Shown: piece by piece, positions 34,401 through 45,497 of the stretch | Position numbering within the stretch: position 1 is the first letter of the stretch | How the letters are laid out: the number at the start of each line of letters is the position of its first letter | From: Ambrosia x helenae | Taxonomy: Eukaryota > Streptophyta > Magnoliopsida > Asterales > Asteraceae | NCBI GenBank assembly: GCA_030844895.1 | Contig: CM061226.1 | Location: forward strand, 99,733,292-99,797,291 | Direction: 5' to 3' | DNA length: 64,000 bases | Translations under genes and position numbers: made by a program | The notes under the pieces: generated by a model | Told to the model about the DNA's origin: nothing | The model's database searches: none | What the model saw: only the letters and a program-made list of their open reading frames with translations

Positions 34401-35773
34401 ACAGCTCTAAAAAGAGCTGAACAGGCAAAACCCCTCTTTTTAAAAACCAATTTATGGGTGTTATTGAGGTAAAAGCTCAAAGATTGAGCCTTGAAGAGAT
34501 AAACTTACCTTACCACGACCGCCGCCATGAACGGCTGTGAAGCCGCCGGCAACGGCGTGGCAAGCCCACCGCCTCTATGTTGGTCTATACTCGCCGGAAA
34601 TGGTAGCCGGACGGAAAGAAGCCAGTAAGAGATTCATGCAAACAGGATTACGGGTCAGATCTACCAGGAAACACTACCGCCGCCAAAGGCGGCCATAAAC
34701 GCCACCAAAGGCAGCCAAACACGGCCACAACATCTCCACACCCCACAACATAGACGCCACCAAAGGCGGCCAGACACGGCCACCGGCGGCGTCCAGACAT
34801 GACAACCACACCACCAATGACCACCGCCATGCCCCAAATCCATTTACGATGCCCTGAAAGCTTCGGTGAGAACCTGTCATGGTTGTGTATGGTGGAAATG
34901 GCAAGGGTTAGGGTTAGGTGGTAGGTGAAGATAAGAAGATGAGAAATAAAATCAGCCGTAAAATCTGAAAGAGAAAGAGAGATAAGAAGATGAGAAATAA
35001 AATCAGCCATAAAATCACATTTAATTACTAAAATGCCATCAATTACTGTTCAAAAGGTTTGTGTATTTATATAGTGTAATTCATATGTTTGAGTAATTAT
35101 TTTGTTAAGGTTGTGGGCTATTGATTGTACCGAATCAGTTGAGGCCCATTTATATTTGGTTGTTATGGGCTTGATAGCTTGGCCTGGTACTTGTGGCCTG
35201 GTCCAGCCCATGGCCCATTTTGTTGTTACTTGTGCACATATTAAACGTGTGGATGAGATTTGTGTTTTCAGGGGTGCTTATTCACCGTTGGATGGCTTTT
35301 GATCGTGTGGATCATAATGGTAGCACACGGATCGATAGTTGGAGATATATAAGCTCGTTTTTGTTATTCGTGCTCATTCATTCAGTCTTCTTCTAGGGTT
35401 TCTAGGGTTTCATATCGTCTCTCTGTATTTGTTCTTATTGTTTGTTACTGGAGATTGTTTTCTAGGAGTCTTGAGGTTATCAAGCTGTGATAACCATTGT
35501 TTGATCATCTGTTCGATCATCTGAGTCTTTGGTTGTAAGTATTTTTTATTAACATTCAATATCGTCAACTGATCTAAACAATCAGTTGACATTATTCTTT
35601 AGAGTCTCTCTCGTTTGAGAAAGACTCGGGGTATTTGGGGGGCACTTTTTGGTTTGGGTATAATAAGATTTTGTCACCTGTTTTGTCGCCTACTTCTCGT
35701 TGTTATTGTTTGATCTTGAGTTTGTGTAGGCTCAGATCTTGTGTATTTTAGTATTGGATCATAAAATTTTACA
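31402..35773 (+). repeat. 5' LTR of the nested Copia, split by a Helitron
   Basis: 28 bp (31402-31429, TGTTAAAATACCTTTACTTA...) plus 694 bp (35080-35773) make a 722-bp LTR; the 3' LTR is 723 bp. The pieces join as AATAGTAA|TTCATATG, exactly as in the unbroken 3' LTR. TATA-like ATATATAAG is at about 35344. Confidence 0.94.
31430..35079 (-). mobile_element. Helitron inserted in the Copia LTR (3.65 kb)
   Basis: On the minus strand the 3' end has a hairpin CCGCCGC-AA-CGCGGCGG (about 31444-31460), nine bases, then CTAG (31433-31430) and host T. The 5' end is TTACACTATATAAATAC at 35079 after host A. The interrupted LTR shows that the insertion was A|T with no duplication, as for Helitrons, so both ends are exact. 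The usual TC start is TT here. No Rep/helicase frame is seen, so it is non-autonomous. The interior has open stretches (for example 32593-32946 minus and 34648-35010 minus) that may be captured gene pieces, but I recognise none. It also has a 20-bp tandem pair (34382-34421, each unit a small palindrome AGCTC-TAAAAA-GAGCT) and a 36-bp direct repeat starting at 34930 and 34981. Confidence 0.9.
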
Positions 35774-35786
35774 TGGTATCAGAGCC
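35774..35786 (+). promoter_or_regulatory. Primer-binding site of the nested Copia
   Basis: TGGTATCAGAGCC abuts the LTR end; complementary to initiator Met tRNA. Confidence 0.9.
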
Positions 35787-36415
35787 ATAGGCTCTTTTAT
35801 CATAAAGTGTTAAACGATCCAGTTGTTTTCCGCTGCATGTTTGTTTTTATGATTCACAGTCTGAGATCTTGAAGTATAGATCTCAGATCTGGTGTTACTT
35901 ACTGTTTTCTGTTGATTGTTGAAAGTTGTTTGCTCTGGATATCTGTGGTCAACCATTGTTGGCAAGGACTCTGGAGTTATTGGTTGGATTGGAATAATTT
36001 GCTTCAATTGCTCTCACAATTCTATACCCTAAGTGAATGTATAGGTTGTGAGATTGGAGATCCCTAACTTGGGACCCCCTCTTGGTGAGATTGTTCCTGT
36101 TTCTCCTTTATTTTGTCTGTTGTGTCTAGAGTTCTTGGCCGGGTTAGGGTGGACCGGCATTGATCTGCGTCTGTGTGTTATCTGTTCTTGAGTCTCTACT
36201 TGTTATTGTGTTGTTATTCTTGTATTCTCTGTCTATTATATACATATAGATAATAAAGGACTCCTGTGTTAAGAGCTGGGTAGGCACCTTTGAGTGATGA
36301 ACCTACTATCTGCAAACTGACACAGCTTCGTCCTATTAGGGTTGTGATTTGTTCATTGTTTGGTTTTTTGCTCTGTGTGGTTGATTATCTTGTTTGGTTG
36401 TGTTTAGGCTCCCAT

Positions 36416-37518
36416 TATGTCTGGTAAGAATTTCCCACTAGGCCCTAATTGGAACATCCACGAATGATTTTGATTCAACCATCTGTTTCTCGACTTGACT
36501 ACTTGAATCTGTTGTTGGTTCTGAAGGGCCAGAAGGACCACAAGGTCCCCAGGGTCCACATGGACCTCTAGGATCAGGTTCTTCTGATTCTTCTGGACCC
36601 ATTGTTTCACTAATAAGTAAGTTAGATATCAGTGATCCATTGTACCTTCATCCTAGTGACACTAGTAGTCTATCTATAATTGGTATAAAACTTAAAGGAA
36701 CTGACAATTATAATGTGTGGGCTAGCTCTATGAAACTTGCTTTAGATGCTAAAAATAAATATGGGTTCATAGATGGGTCTTGTGAAAGGTCTAAGGATGA
36801 TGAAATGTTAGCTAGACAGTGGGACAGATGTAATTCTGTTGTGCTGTCCTGGCTATTGAATTCTGTTAGTGAAGAATTATACTTAGGTCAAGTGTTTTCT
36901 AAGTATGCTAAGGAAGTGTGGTGTGATCTTAAGGAGACCTATGATAAAGTAGATGGGTCTGTTGTGTTCAATTTATATCAGAAAGTAAATAGTGTTAAAC
37001 AGAATGGTAGTACTGTTTCTGAGTACTATCATAAGTTGAACACTATGTGGAAGCAATTAGATGCTATTCTGCAGTTGCCTACTTGCACCTGTAATGCATC
37101 TAAGGACTTCAATGATTTTAGTTCTCTGATAAAATTGATGCAATTCTTAATGGGTCTTGATGATATATACCAACCAGTTAGAACCACCTTGTTGACCAGA
37201 GAACCATTACCAAGCATTAAAGTAGCTTTCTCAATTGTATCTAGGGAGGAATCCCATAGAGGTACTGGTGGGTCTTCAAAAGGTCAAAATGTTTCTTTCT
37301 TAACCAAAACTAATCAAAGTTTTGATAATAAAAGAAAAGTTAATAGGGGTCCTAATCCAAATCTAAAATGTACACATTGTGATATGATAGGACACACTGT
37401 TGACAGGTGCTTTGAATTGGTTGGATATCCACCAGGGTTCAAAAAGAAACCTGGTGGTCAGTTTTTTAAAAATAATATGTCTAATAATGTTTGTAGTAGC
37501 AATCAGGGGGTTACCCCT
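36416..37518 (+). pseudogene. Copia gag, 5' part (nested element), degraded start
   Basis: ATG 36416 (MSGKNFPLGPNW) is closed by TGA after 16 codons. The gag frame proper is seen from about 36510: a Gly-Pro-rich segment (EGPEGPQGPQGPHGPLGSG), then SKLDISDPLYLHPSD and the whole UBN2-type gag, with zinc knuckle CTHCDMIGHTVDRC at about 37369. There is an in-frame TGA just upstream of the Gly-Pro segment, so the start is broken. The frame stops being Copia at 37518, where the Ty3-gypsy LTR begins, and resumes in phase at 48124/48129 (after the TSD CCCCT) into AATATVSSTTLPF. Leader 35787-36415 has no long frame. Confidence 0.85.
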
Positions 37519-40144
37519 TGTGACACCCGGCAAATTCTGGTTAACAACATTGTCTAGATGAAAGTCTACCTTAGCGAGTCACGCGTATATTATACGTAAC
37601 GAGGGTTAGCTAGATATCTAGATAGGACATACGAGCATTATCTCGGGTTATGAGATGTTTTGACTCCTTGTGTGGGTCGGGTTCTGACTCCTTGTGTGAG
37701 TTAACATGTGATTTCATGATTAGTGAACCTCGGACGTTGGTGAATAACAAACTTATGTGTCTCGGTGATATCTGACAAACTTATGTGAAAACCATACGTG
37801 ATTATGTGAACCTAAACCGAACACGTTAATAAAAATTATTAAAAGTGGAGCGTGAGGTTGATTAGGGTCTTAACGCATGGGGTTACACTTGTTACGGTTC
37901 GAAACAACGAAAACGTCGATGGATAACGCGTCGGGAGGCGAAACGAAACAAAAGCGCGCCACCCGGACCTGTGAGCGGCCGCTCACAGGCTCCGAGCGGC
38001 CGCTCGAAGGGCACTGACGGGTTTAAACCGCCTCAAACTCATATTTAAACATCCTTAACTCCCATGCAGCCCTCATACTCAACCCTAATCGCCCCCTTAC
38101 TGCCCCACACGAATATTTCACTCCAAAAACACCTGCTAAGGCTTAAGATCATCAATTGGGAGGCTCCAAGGCGCGCGATTGATTGATTTGAAGAGCTAAG
38201 GGTATAACTCATGATTTCTTATGCTTTTTACTTTATGTTTTATTGTAAAAATCCTATAACAAGTTTGTCCAGGTCTGATTGGGTTTAATAAACATTAAAA
38301 CATGAGTCTTTTTGAAGATTAAACGGATTAAACCTATTAATAAACGCGTAGTAACATCATAGGATGCTTGTTGCGCAAGTTATTGGTGTTTTGATCTTAA
38401 AAGCTTTGATCTTGACATGTTTGATAATAGGATCTGATGGGAATAGGTATTAGGAAAGTTGTATGATGATTATTAGGTATTATTGATTGATAATATGCAA
38501 CTAGGGTTTGATATAATTGATGATATTGTACGATCAGAATCTGGACAGATTCTGAAAGTCGACTTGTAGGGTCTGTTTCGTGGCTTGAAAACAATTGATT
38601 TGATCGATTCTTTGCATGATTGTAACGTACAAGGTCTTAGCTTTTCATAATGGGCAAAACCATCGATTTTGGACGTCGTTTGAGTCGTTTTTGGAATTTT
38701 ATTTGATTAGGGGTCATATCAGATTTTCGGATTTGTAAATTGGGTTAACTTTAAATGGTCATAACTTGAGATTTACAAGGAATTAGATTATGAAATTTTT
38801 ACAGTAGGTCAATACTGGTAAAATAGAGCTTTTCCAAGTGGATTCATCTCGTTTGGATGAATACACAATTTTTAAGAATTTTCCTACTAAACTGACCTGT
38901 TGAGGAGATTTTCTGGACCTAGCTGTGTTGTACGAATTTTCATAAATTTTGTGTTTGGAATTGAGACAAAACAAAAATAGGTATTGTCGAGTGAATCCCA
39001 AAGTAAATTCAGTAAAAATTTGGGAGGTTAACTCACTGGTTTGCTATTTTAAATAAATTAGTTTTGATGGCGCACAATCTGTCCTGAAAACACAGATTGT
39101 GTATTATGTGCTTCTGTGATTAATTGAGGTCTTAGGTGGTATGGAATTGACATGAAACTGAAGTACACTTTTCTGAGACACATACGGAATGTAGAAACTA
39201 ATTGTAACCAACGTATTCACCAACGGGTCCGTAGGGTTTACTATTGCATGTAGAATCACTAGGCGTCGCATACACACTTTTGAACATTTAAAACGCCTTG
39301 GACAAACGAGTTATATGGGTAATGATATTACGCCTATACTCACTAAGCGACACTGTTATTAGGGTGTCGGTAGCATATATTGCTTGCTGTTCGGATTCTT
39401 TGCTTGCACGTTAAGGTGAGTTTACGGCCCCTCTTTTAAACTGGTTCACACTTTTCGGGGGAGAAAACATGTGTTAAAACGATTATTTGGTAATTACTGT
39501 CATACTATGGGTTTACACTGTGTACTACACGATCTTTGGAAGTCCCGGGGGGAACCATGAATGTGCGGGTTTGCACAACGGGGAAATGTGAATAGCGCTA
39601 TTGGGAGTGACCAACCCCGCTCGTCGACTTGGAGGGTCGGCGGGTGCATATTGTCTCAAACAGGAACAACAGGAACAACAGGAACATACATCGGGCATAC
39701 TTTTGGTATTCGCGTTAGTAATGGTTTTCCAATCGTGGTAGTAACAAAACGTACGCCTAGCTAGCGTATACTGGTTTTCTATTTGTTATAGTATGGACAG
39801 GTGGACTTGGTACTTGGATACAAAACCTGTAAACTCACCAGCATTTTTGTGCTGACGTAAACTTTTACATGTTTTCTCAGGTCGCTAAGGTAGTACGAAT
39901 GGAACTAGGGCGCACGCGTCTGCACGGCGTCTAGCTAGAGTTGCATGATTTACAAACTTTGAACATTGGTTTATTATTGAATAATTGTTTTGAATAAGCT
40001 TCCGCTGTAAACGGGGATTTTAAACTATGTTTTGAAATTGCATTTATATTCATTTAGAATTGTTTATTGTGATCGTTGGTTTGGATCCTGGTTTGTCATG
40101 CGCCTCGCGGTAAAACTCCGCAAGTGGATTTTGAGGGTGTGACA
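37519..40144 (+). repeat. 5' LTR of the Tekay-like element
   Basis: 2626 bp, TG...CA. Contains two palindromic GAGCGGCCGCTC-type blocks at about 37973-38006 (GTGAGCGGCCGCTCAC and GAGCGGCCGCTC). No long frame. Confidence 0.93.
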
Positions 40145-40700
40145 GATTGGTATCAGAGCCAATGGTTATAGTGAACTAGGACTGCATGTAGGGTCTAGTC
40201 TATAGCCGAGTCGCACACACTAGACGATCACATGGTACTAAACGTTATAGTGGTTTACGTATGGTCTTGTCGGGGTGTCTCTAAATCGTTGGTCTTTCTA
40301 CGTTACATCATCCGTTCTATCTTAGGTTGGGTTACTTGTTTTCTAGGCAGTGTGGTCTATTGGAGTAACTCGTGTGCTCTTGAGATTTGTCTAAGGCTCG
40401 GACATCTCCCTTTCGCACTCCAATAGAAACACTTGTCATAAACTACCGTAGTATTACGGTGTGTAGCTAATAGTCTATGTTCGGTGATTTGATCTTTAAA
40501 CTAGGAGAACACTGGGAGGACCATGTAGAGTGTTTTATCATTTTGGGTGCACACAAAATCATAAAACGAAATGCATGGAAGCCCTAGTGAGCTCTGGGTT
40601 TGAGGGGATAGTCCTGGATGGGATCTAGCTTTGATCTTGTGAACATTAGTGGTTATCCTTATCTGCGAAACTAAATTTTCTCGCTCTTTCTGCCAGAATC

Positions 40701-43700
40701 ATGTCTGGAGTACGAGGAGGACGTGGAGGTGGTCGCAATGGTGGACGTGGTGGTGGTCGCGGTGGTGCTGGTGGTCGTGGAGGTGTTAACCTATCGCAGG
40801 ATGATCTGAACAACTTACTCCAAGCTGCCTTTCAGTTAGGGCACAACGGTGGTGGTAAGTTGTTTTATCCGTTTTCTTTGCCTCATTGGTGAACCTTGTT
40901 TACGTTATTCGTAGTTCTCATACGTTTCATTTCAGGTGGTCCTGTTGACCCACCCCCACCCATGTGCACCTACAAGATGTTCCGGGACTGCAAGCCCCAG
41001 GAATTCTCTGGCACTGAGGGTGCGGTTAGCTTGCTTAGGTGGTTGGAGAAAGTGGAGTCGGTATTTCTGATGTGTAACTGTCTCCCAGAAGATCGGGTGA
41101 AGTATTCGGCTGCGTTATTTCAGGACGTGGCATTGACTTGGTGGAATGGTATCACCCAGAACATGGGTATTGGGGAGGCATATGCTATGCCATGGGAGAA
41201 CTTTGTGCAGTTGCTGAAGCGGGAGTATTGCCCGAGGGAAGAGGTACAGAAGCTGGAGCATGAGGTGTGGAACCTCAAGATGACTGGATCGGAAATCGAG
41301 AAGTATACTGTGAGGAGGAATGAGTTGGCAGTGCTGTGTCCCGATCTGCACGTGCCAGAGTATCGTAAGATTGAACACTATGTATCAGGGTTAGTACCGG
41401 AAATTGCAGGGTTAGTGGCTGCTGGGAATCATCCTACTTATGCGGAGGTAGTTCGATCGGCCCATAGGATGACCAACTTAAAGGTGAATGAGGGGATTTT
41501 GCCTGCGAAAGGTTCGACTGTTAAGGCCCCAGAAAACAACAAGCGCAAGTGGGAGAACGACGGGAAAGGATCTGGGTCTACACAGCAGGGTAAAAGGTTT
41601 GATAATGGGGGTTCATCTTCTTCGGGTAACAAGCAGGGTGGTTATGCGGGAAAACTGCCCAAATGCAACAAGTGTGGACGCCATCACCAAGGGAACTGCG
41701 ATAGTAACCGTTGTCACCGCTGCCAGCGAACAGGGCATTATGCTAAGGATTGTCGGGCTACACTTCCATCGACTCAGGCTCCGACTACTAACTCAGCTCC
41801 GACTACTCAAGGGACTACGGGAAGACAAGGATGTTACAATTGTGGTGAGACCGGGCATTACAAGAAGGATTGCCCAAAACTGAAGCAGGGCGGGAACAAT
41901 GGAAATGGGAATAACGGGGGCGGTGGCAGGAATGCACGCGCCTTCGTCATTGGAGCCGCTGAGGCTAGACAGGACCCTGACACAGTCACCGGTACGTTTC
42001 TTCTCAATAATCGTTCTGTTAGTGTGTTATTTGATTCCGGTGCCGACAAGAGTTTTGTATCCATGGATGTTAGTCGACTGCTAGATGTAGTACCCGTACC
42101 ATTAGAAACTAAGTATATTATTGAGTTGGCTGACGGTAAAAATATTGAAGCTACTAGTGTCCTTCGGGAGTGCCAATTAGAGTTGTCGGGTTTATCGTTC
42201 CCCATCGACCTTATGCCGGTACCATTGGGTAGTTTTGACGTAGTGGTAGGCATGGATTGGTTATCATTGTACCGCGCGGAGATTGTTTGTTACGATAAGG
42301 TTATTCGGATTCCTCTCCCTGATGGAGAATTCCTTTCTGTTTACGGTATCAAGGGTGGTGTTCCGCTGAATATCATCTCTAGCATGAAAGCCCTTAAGTG
42401 TCTTCGAAAGGGTTATCCAGCCGTTTTGGCACTGTTATCTGTTTCCTCTGGTGATGAGAAGAAGATCGACGATATTCCAGTTGTACGCGAGTTTCCTGAT
42501 GTTTTTCCCGATGATTTATCTGGTCTTCCTCCCCATCGTCAGGTTGAGTTCGGTATCGACCTCGTACCGGGAGCTGCTCCTATTGCTCGGGCCCCCTATC
42601 GTCTTGCACCTCCCGAGATGCAGGAATTGTCCAGTCAGTTACAGGAACTCTTGGACAAGGGTTTCATCCGGCCAAGTTCTTCCCCTTGGGGAGCCCCGAT
42701 TTTATTTGTCAAGAAGAAGGATGGGAGTTTCCGATTGTGTGTAGACTACAGAGAGCTGAACAAATTGACCGTCAAGAACCGTTATCCTCTTCCACGTATC
42801 GATGATCTATTCGACCAGCTTCAGGGTTCTAGTTATTATTCCAAGATCGATTTGAGGTCCGGTTATCACCAGCTGCGCGTCAGGGAGGCTGACGTTGCAA
42901 AGACTGCTTTTCGAACACGTTATGGCCATTTCGAATTCTTGGTCATGCCTTTCGGTCTCACGAACGCACCGGCGGTTTTCATGGACTTGATGAACCTTGT
43001 CTGTAAACCATATCTGGATAAATTCGTCATTGTATTTATTGATGACATTCTGATCTACTCGAAGAACGAGACCGAACACGGGGAACATCTGCGGTTAGTT
43101 TTGGAACTCTTGCGACGGGAACAACTATACGCTAAGTTCTCAAAGTGTGACTTTTGGTTACGCGAAGTTCAATTCCTAGGACATGTGGTCAATGAACTAG
43201 GGATTCATGTCGACCCAGCTAAGATCGAAGCGATCAAGGACTGGGGAGCACCAAAGACGCCAACTGAGGTGCGGCAATTCCTAGGCCTTGCGGGCTATTA
43301 TCGTCGTTTCATTCAGGGGTTCTCGAAGATTGCTCAACCCCTCACCATTCTCACTCAGAAGGATAGAAAGTTCGACTGGGGTGAGTCACAAGAGTCCGCG
43401 TTTGAAGAACTGAAGTCTAAACTGTGTCCTGCTCCTATTTTGTCTTTACCTGAGGGTCCTGATGATTTTGTTGTTTACTGTGACGCTTCCATTCATGGAC
43501 TCGGTTGCGTGTTGATGCAACGCGAGAAAGTGATTGCGTATGCTTCTCGTCAACTTAAAGTGCACGAGAAGAACTACACAACTCACGACTTGGAGTTGGG
43601 TGCTGTGGTATTCGCGTTGAAAATTTGGAGACATTACTTGTACGGTACCAAATGCACCATCTACACCGACCACAAGAGTCTCCAACACATTTTCGACCAA

Positions 43701-45338
43701 CAACACTTGAACATACGGCAACGCCGTTGGATCGAACTGTTGAACGACTATGATTGTGCTATTAAGTACCATCCTGGCAAGGCGAATGTTGTAGCAGACG
43801 CCTTGAGCAGGAAGGAATCTACTAAACCTCGTCGCGTTCGGGCGTTGCAGCTCACCATTCATTCGTCGCTACCTGATCAACTCCGTTCCGCTCAATTGGA
43901 AGCTTTGAAGGAGGAAAACCTTAAAGCTGAAACTATGCACGGTGCCGACAAGCACCTAGAGCGAAGGCCTGATGGCCTGCACTATTTCGCAGAACGTATA
44001 TGGGTTCCTTTGTTCGGGGGACTACGGGAGCTTGTCCTTGATGAGGCTCATAAGTCCCGGTATTCTATTCATCCTGGTTCGGATAAGATGTACCAAGATC
44101 TAAAGGTGCTTTACTGGTGGCCAAACATGAGGTCGGACATAGCCTCATACGTGAGCAAATGCTTGACTTGTGCTAAGGTCAAGGTGGAATACCAGAAACC
44201 GTCGGGTCTCCTGCAACAACCTGAAATTCCGGAATGGAAATGGGAACGGATTACTATGGATTTTGTCACACAACTTCCTAAATCACCAAGCGGGAACGAC
44301 AAGATATGGGTGATTGTCGACCGGTTGACGAAATCAGCTCATTTTCTTGCCATCAAGGAGACCGACACCATGGATCGTTTGGCTCGTCTTTACTTGAAGG
44401 AAGTTGTTTCTAAGCACGGGGTACCAGTTTCTATTATCTCGGATCGTGACTCCCATTTTACTTCTCACTTCTGGAAGTCTTTGCACAAGGCTTTGGGTAC
44501 CCAACTAGACATGAGTACGGCTTACCATCCACAGACTGACGGTCAGAGTGAGCGTACGATTCAAACTTTAGAAGACATGCTGCGGGCATGTGTGATCGAT
44601 TTTGGGAAGGGTTGGGAAGCTCATCTACCGTTGGTAGAATTCTCGTATAATAACAGTTATCACACGAGCATCAAAGCTGCTCCGTTCGAAGCACTGTACG
44701 GACGGAAATGCCGTTCTCCTCTTTGCTGGGCTGAAGTGGGTGAGAGTCAACTCACTGGACCTGAACTAGTGTACGAAACTTCGGAAAAGATCGTACAGAT
44801 TCGTAATCGGTTGGCGGCGGCACGGGACCGGCAAAAGAGTTATGCTGATCAGCGTCGCAAACCACTGGAATTCCAAGTCAATGACAACGTACTTCTAAAA
44901 GTCTCACCGTGGAAGGGCGTCATACGCTTTGGGAAGCGCGGCAAACTCAATCCGCGATATGTCGGCCCATTTACGATCCTGGAACGGATTGGGCCGGTGG
45001 CATATCGACTTGATTTACCGACGGAGCTCGGTAACGTACATAACGTCTTTCACGTGTCAAACTTGAGGAAGTGTCTGGCTGACGAGTCTCTCATCGTTCC
45101 ACTAGAAGAGATCAAGGTTGATGATCGTCTTCGGATTGTGGAAGAACCTGTGGAGATCCTTGATTACAAGATTCGTAGCCTGCGTCACAGCAAGATTCGT
45201 ATCGTTAAGGTTCGGTGGAACTCGGACCGGGGACCGGAATATACATGGGAACGGGAGGATCAGATGAAGTCTAAGTATCCTCATCTTTTTCCTAAGGAAG
45301 CGTTCGAGTCGAGACATGTCTCTTCGGCAGCTGAATGA
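40701..45338 (+). CDS. Ty3-gypsy gag-pol polyprotein with chromodomain (short intron in gag)
   Basis: ATG 40701 opens an Arg-Gly-rich leader ([15 protein letters not shown]). At 40854 the frame meets a donor GTAAGT; an 81-bp intron (40855-40935, acceptor TTTCAG) would rejoin in phase to [10 protein letters not shown], giving one frame to TGA 45336-45338. Numbering from 40896: gag (about 25-200); zinc knuckles at about 256, 272 ([14 protein letters not shown]) and 312 ([14 protein letters not shown]); protease [11 protein letters not shown] (about 380); RT with FIDDIL (about 712); RNase [10 protein letters not shown] (about 861); integrase zinc domain [11 protein letters not shown] (about 1059) and catalytic core from about 1115; chromodomain [20 protein letters not shown] to YTWERED (about 1415-1465). 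All catalytic motifs seen look intact. The chromodomain is thought to steer integration to particular chromatin. If the intron is not spliced, translation would need the downstream start at 40896. Confidence 0.92.
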
Positions 45339-45497
45339 ATCTCGGGTCGAGATTCCTTTTAACGTGGGGATGATGTGACAACTCGGGTAAATCTCTCTCT
45401 TTTGGTTTCTATCTTTTGTTTGTTCTTTCGTTATTTCTTTTGTTCTTTTGGTACTTGAGCAATTTTCGGGACGAAAATTCTTTTAACGTGGGGATGA
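45339..45497 (+). promoter_or_regulatory. 3' untranslated segment with two polypurine-tract-like motifs
   Basis: TTTTAACGTGGGGATGATGT occurs twice: at about 45358, followed by TGTGACAACTCGGG, and at about 45480, immediately before the true 3' LTR (TGTGACACCCGGC). The second is the functional polypurine tract; the first looks like a duplicate with a decayed LTR start. Confidence 0.7.

Noticed and set aside
34648..35010. 120-codon minus-strand frame near the Helitron 5' end
   Set aside because: Low-complexity Gly/Val/Trp-rich translation from GCC repeats, overlapping open frames in two other phases.
41115..43862. Several 60-140-codon antisense and alternate frames across the Ty3-gypsy pol
   Set aside because: Shadows of the 1480-codon frame in GC-richer DNA.
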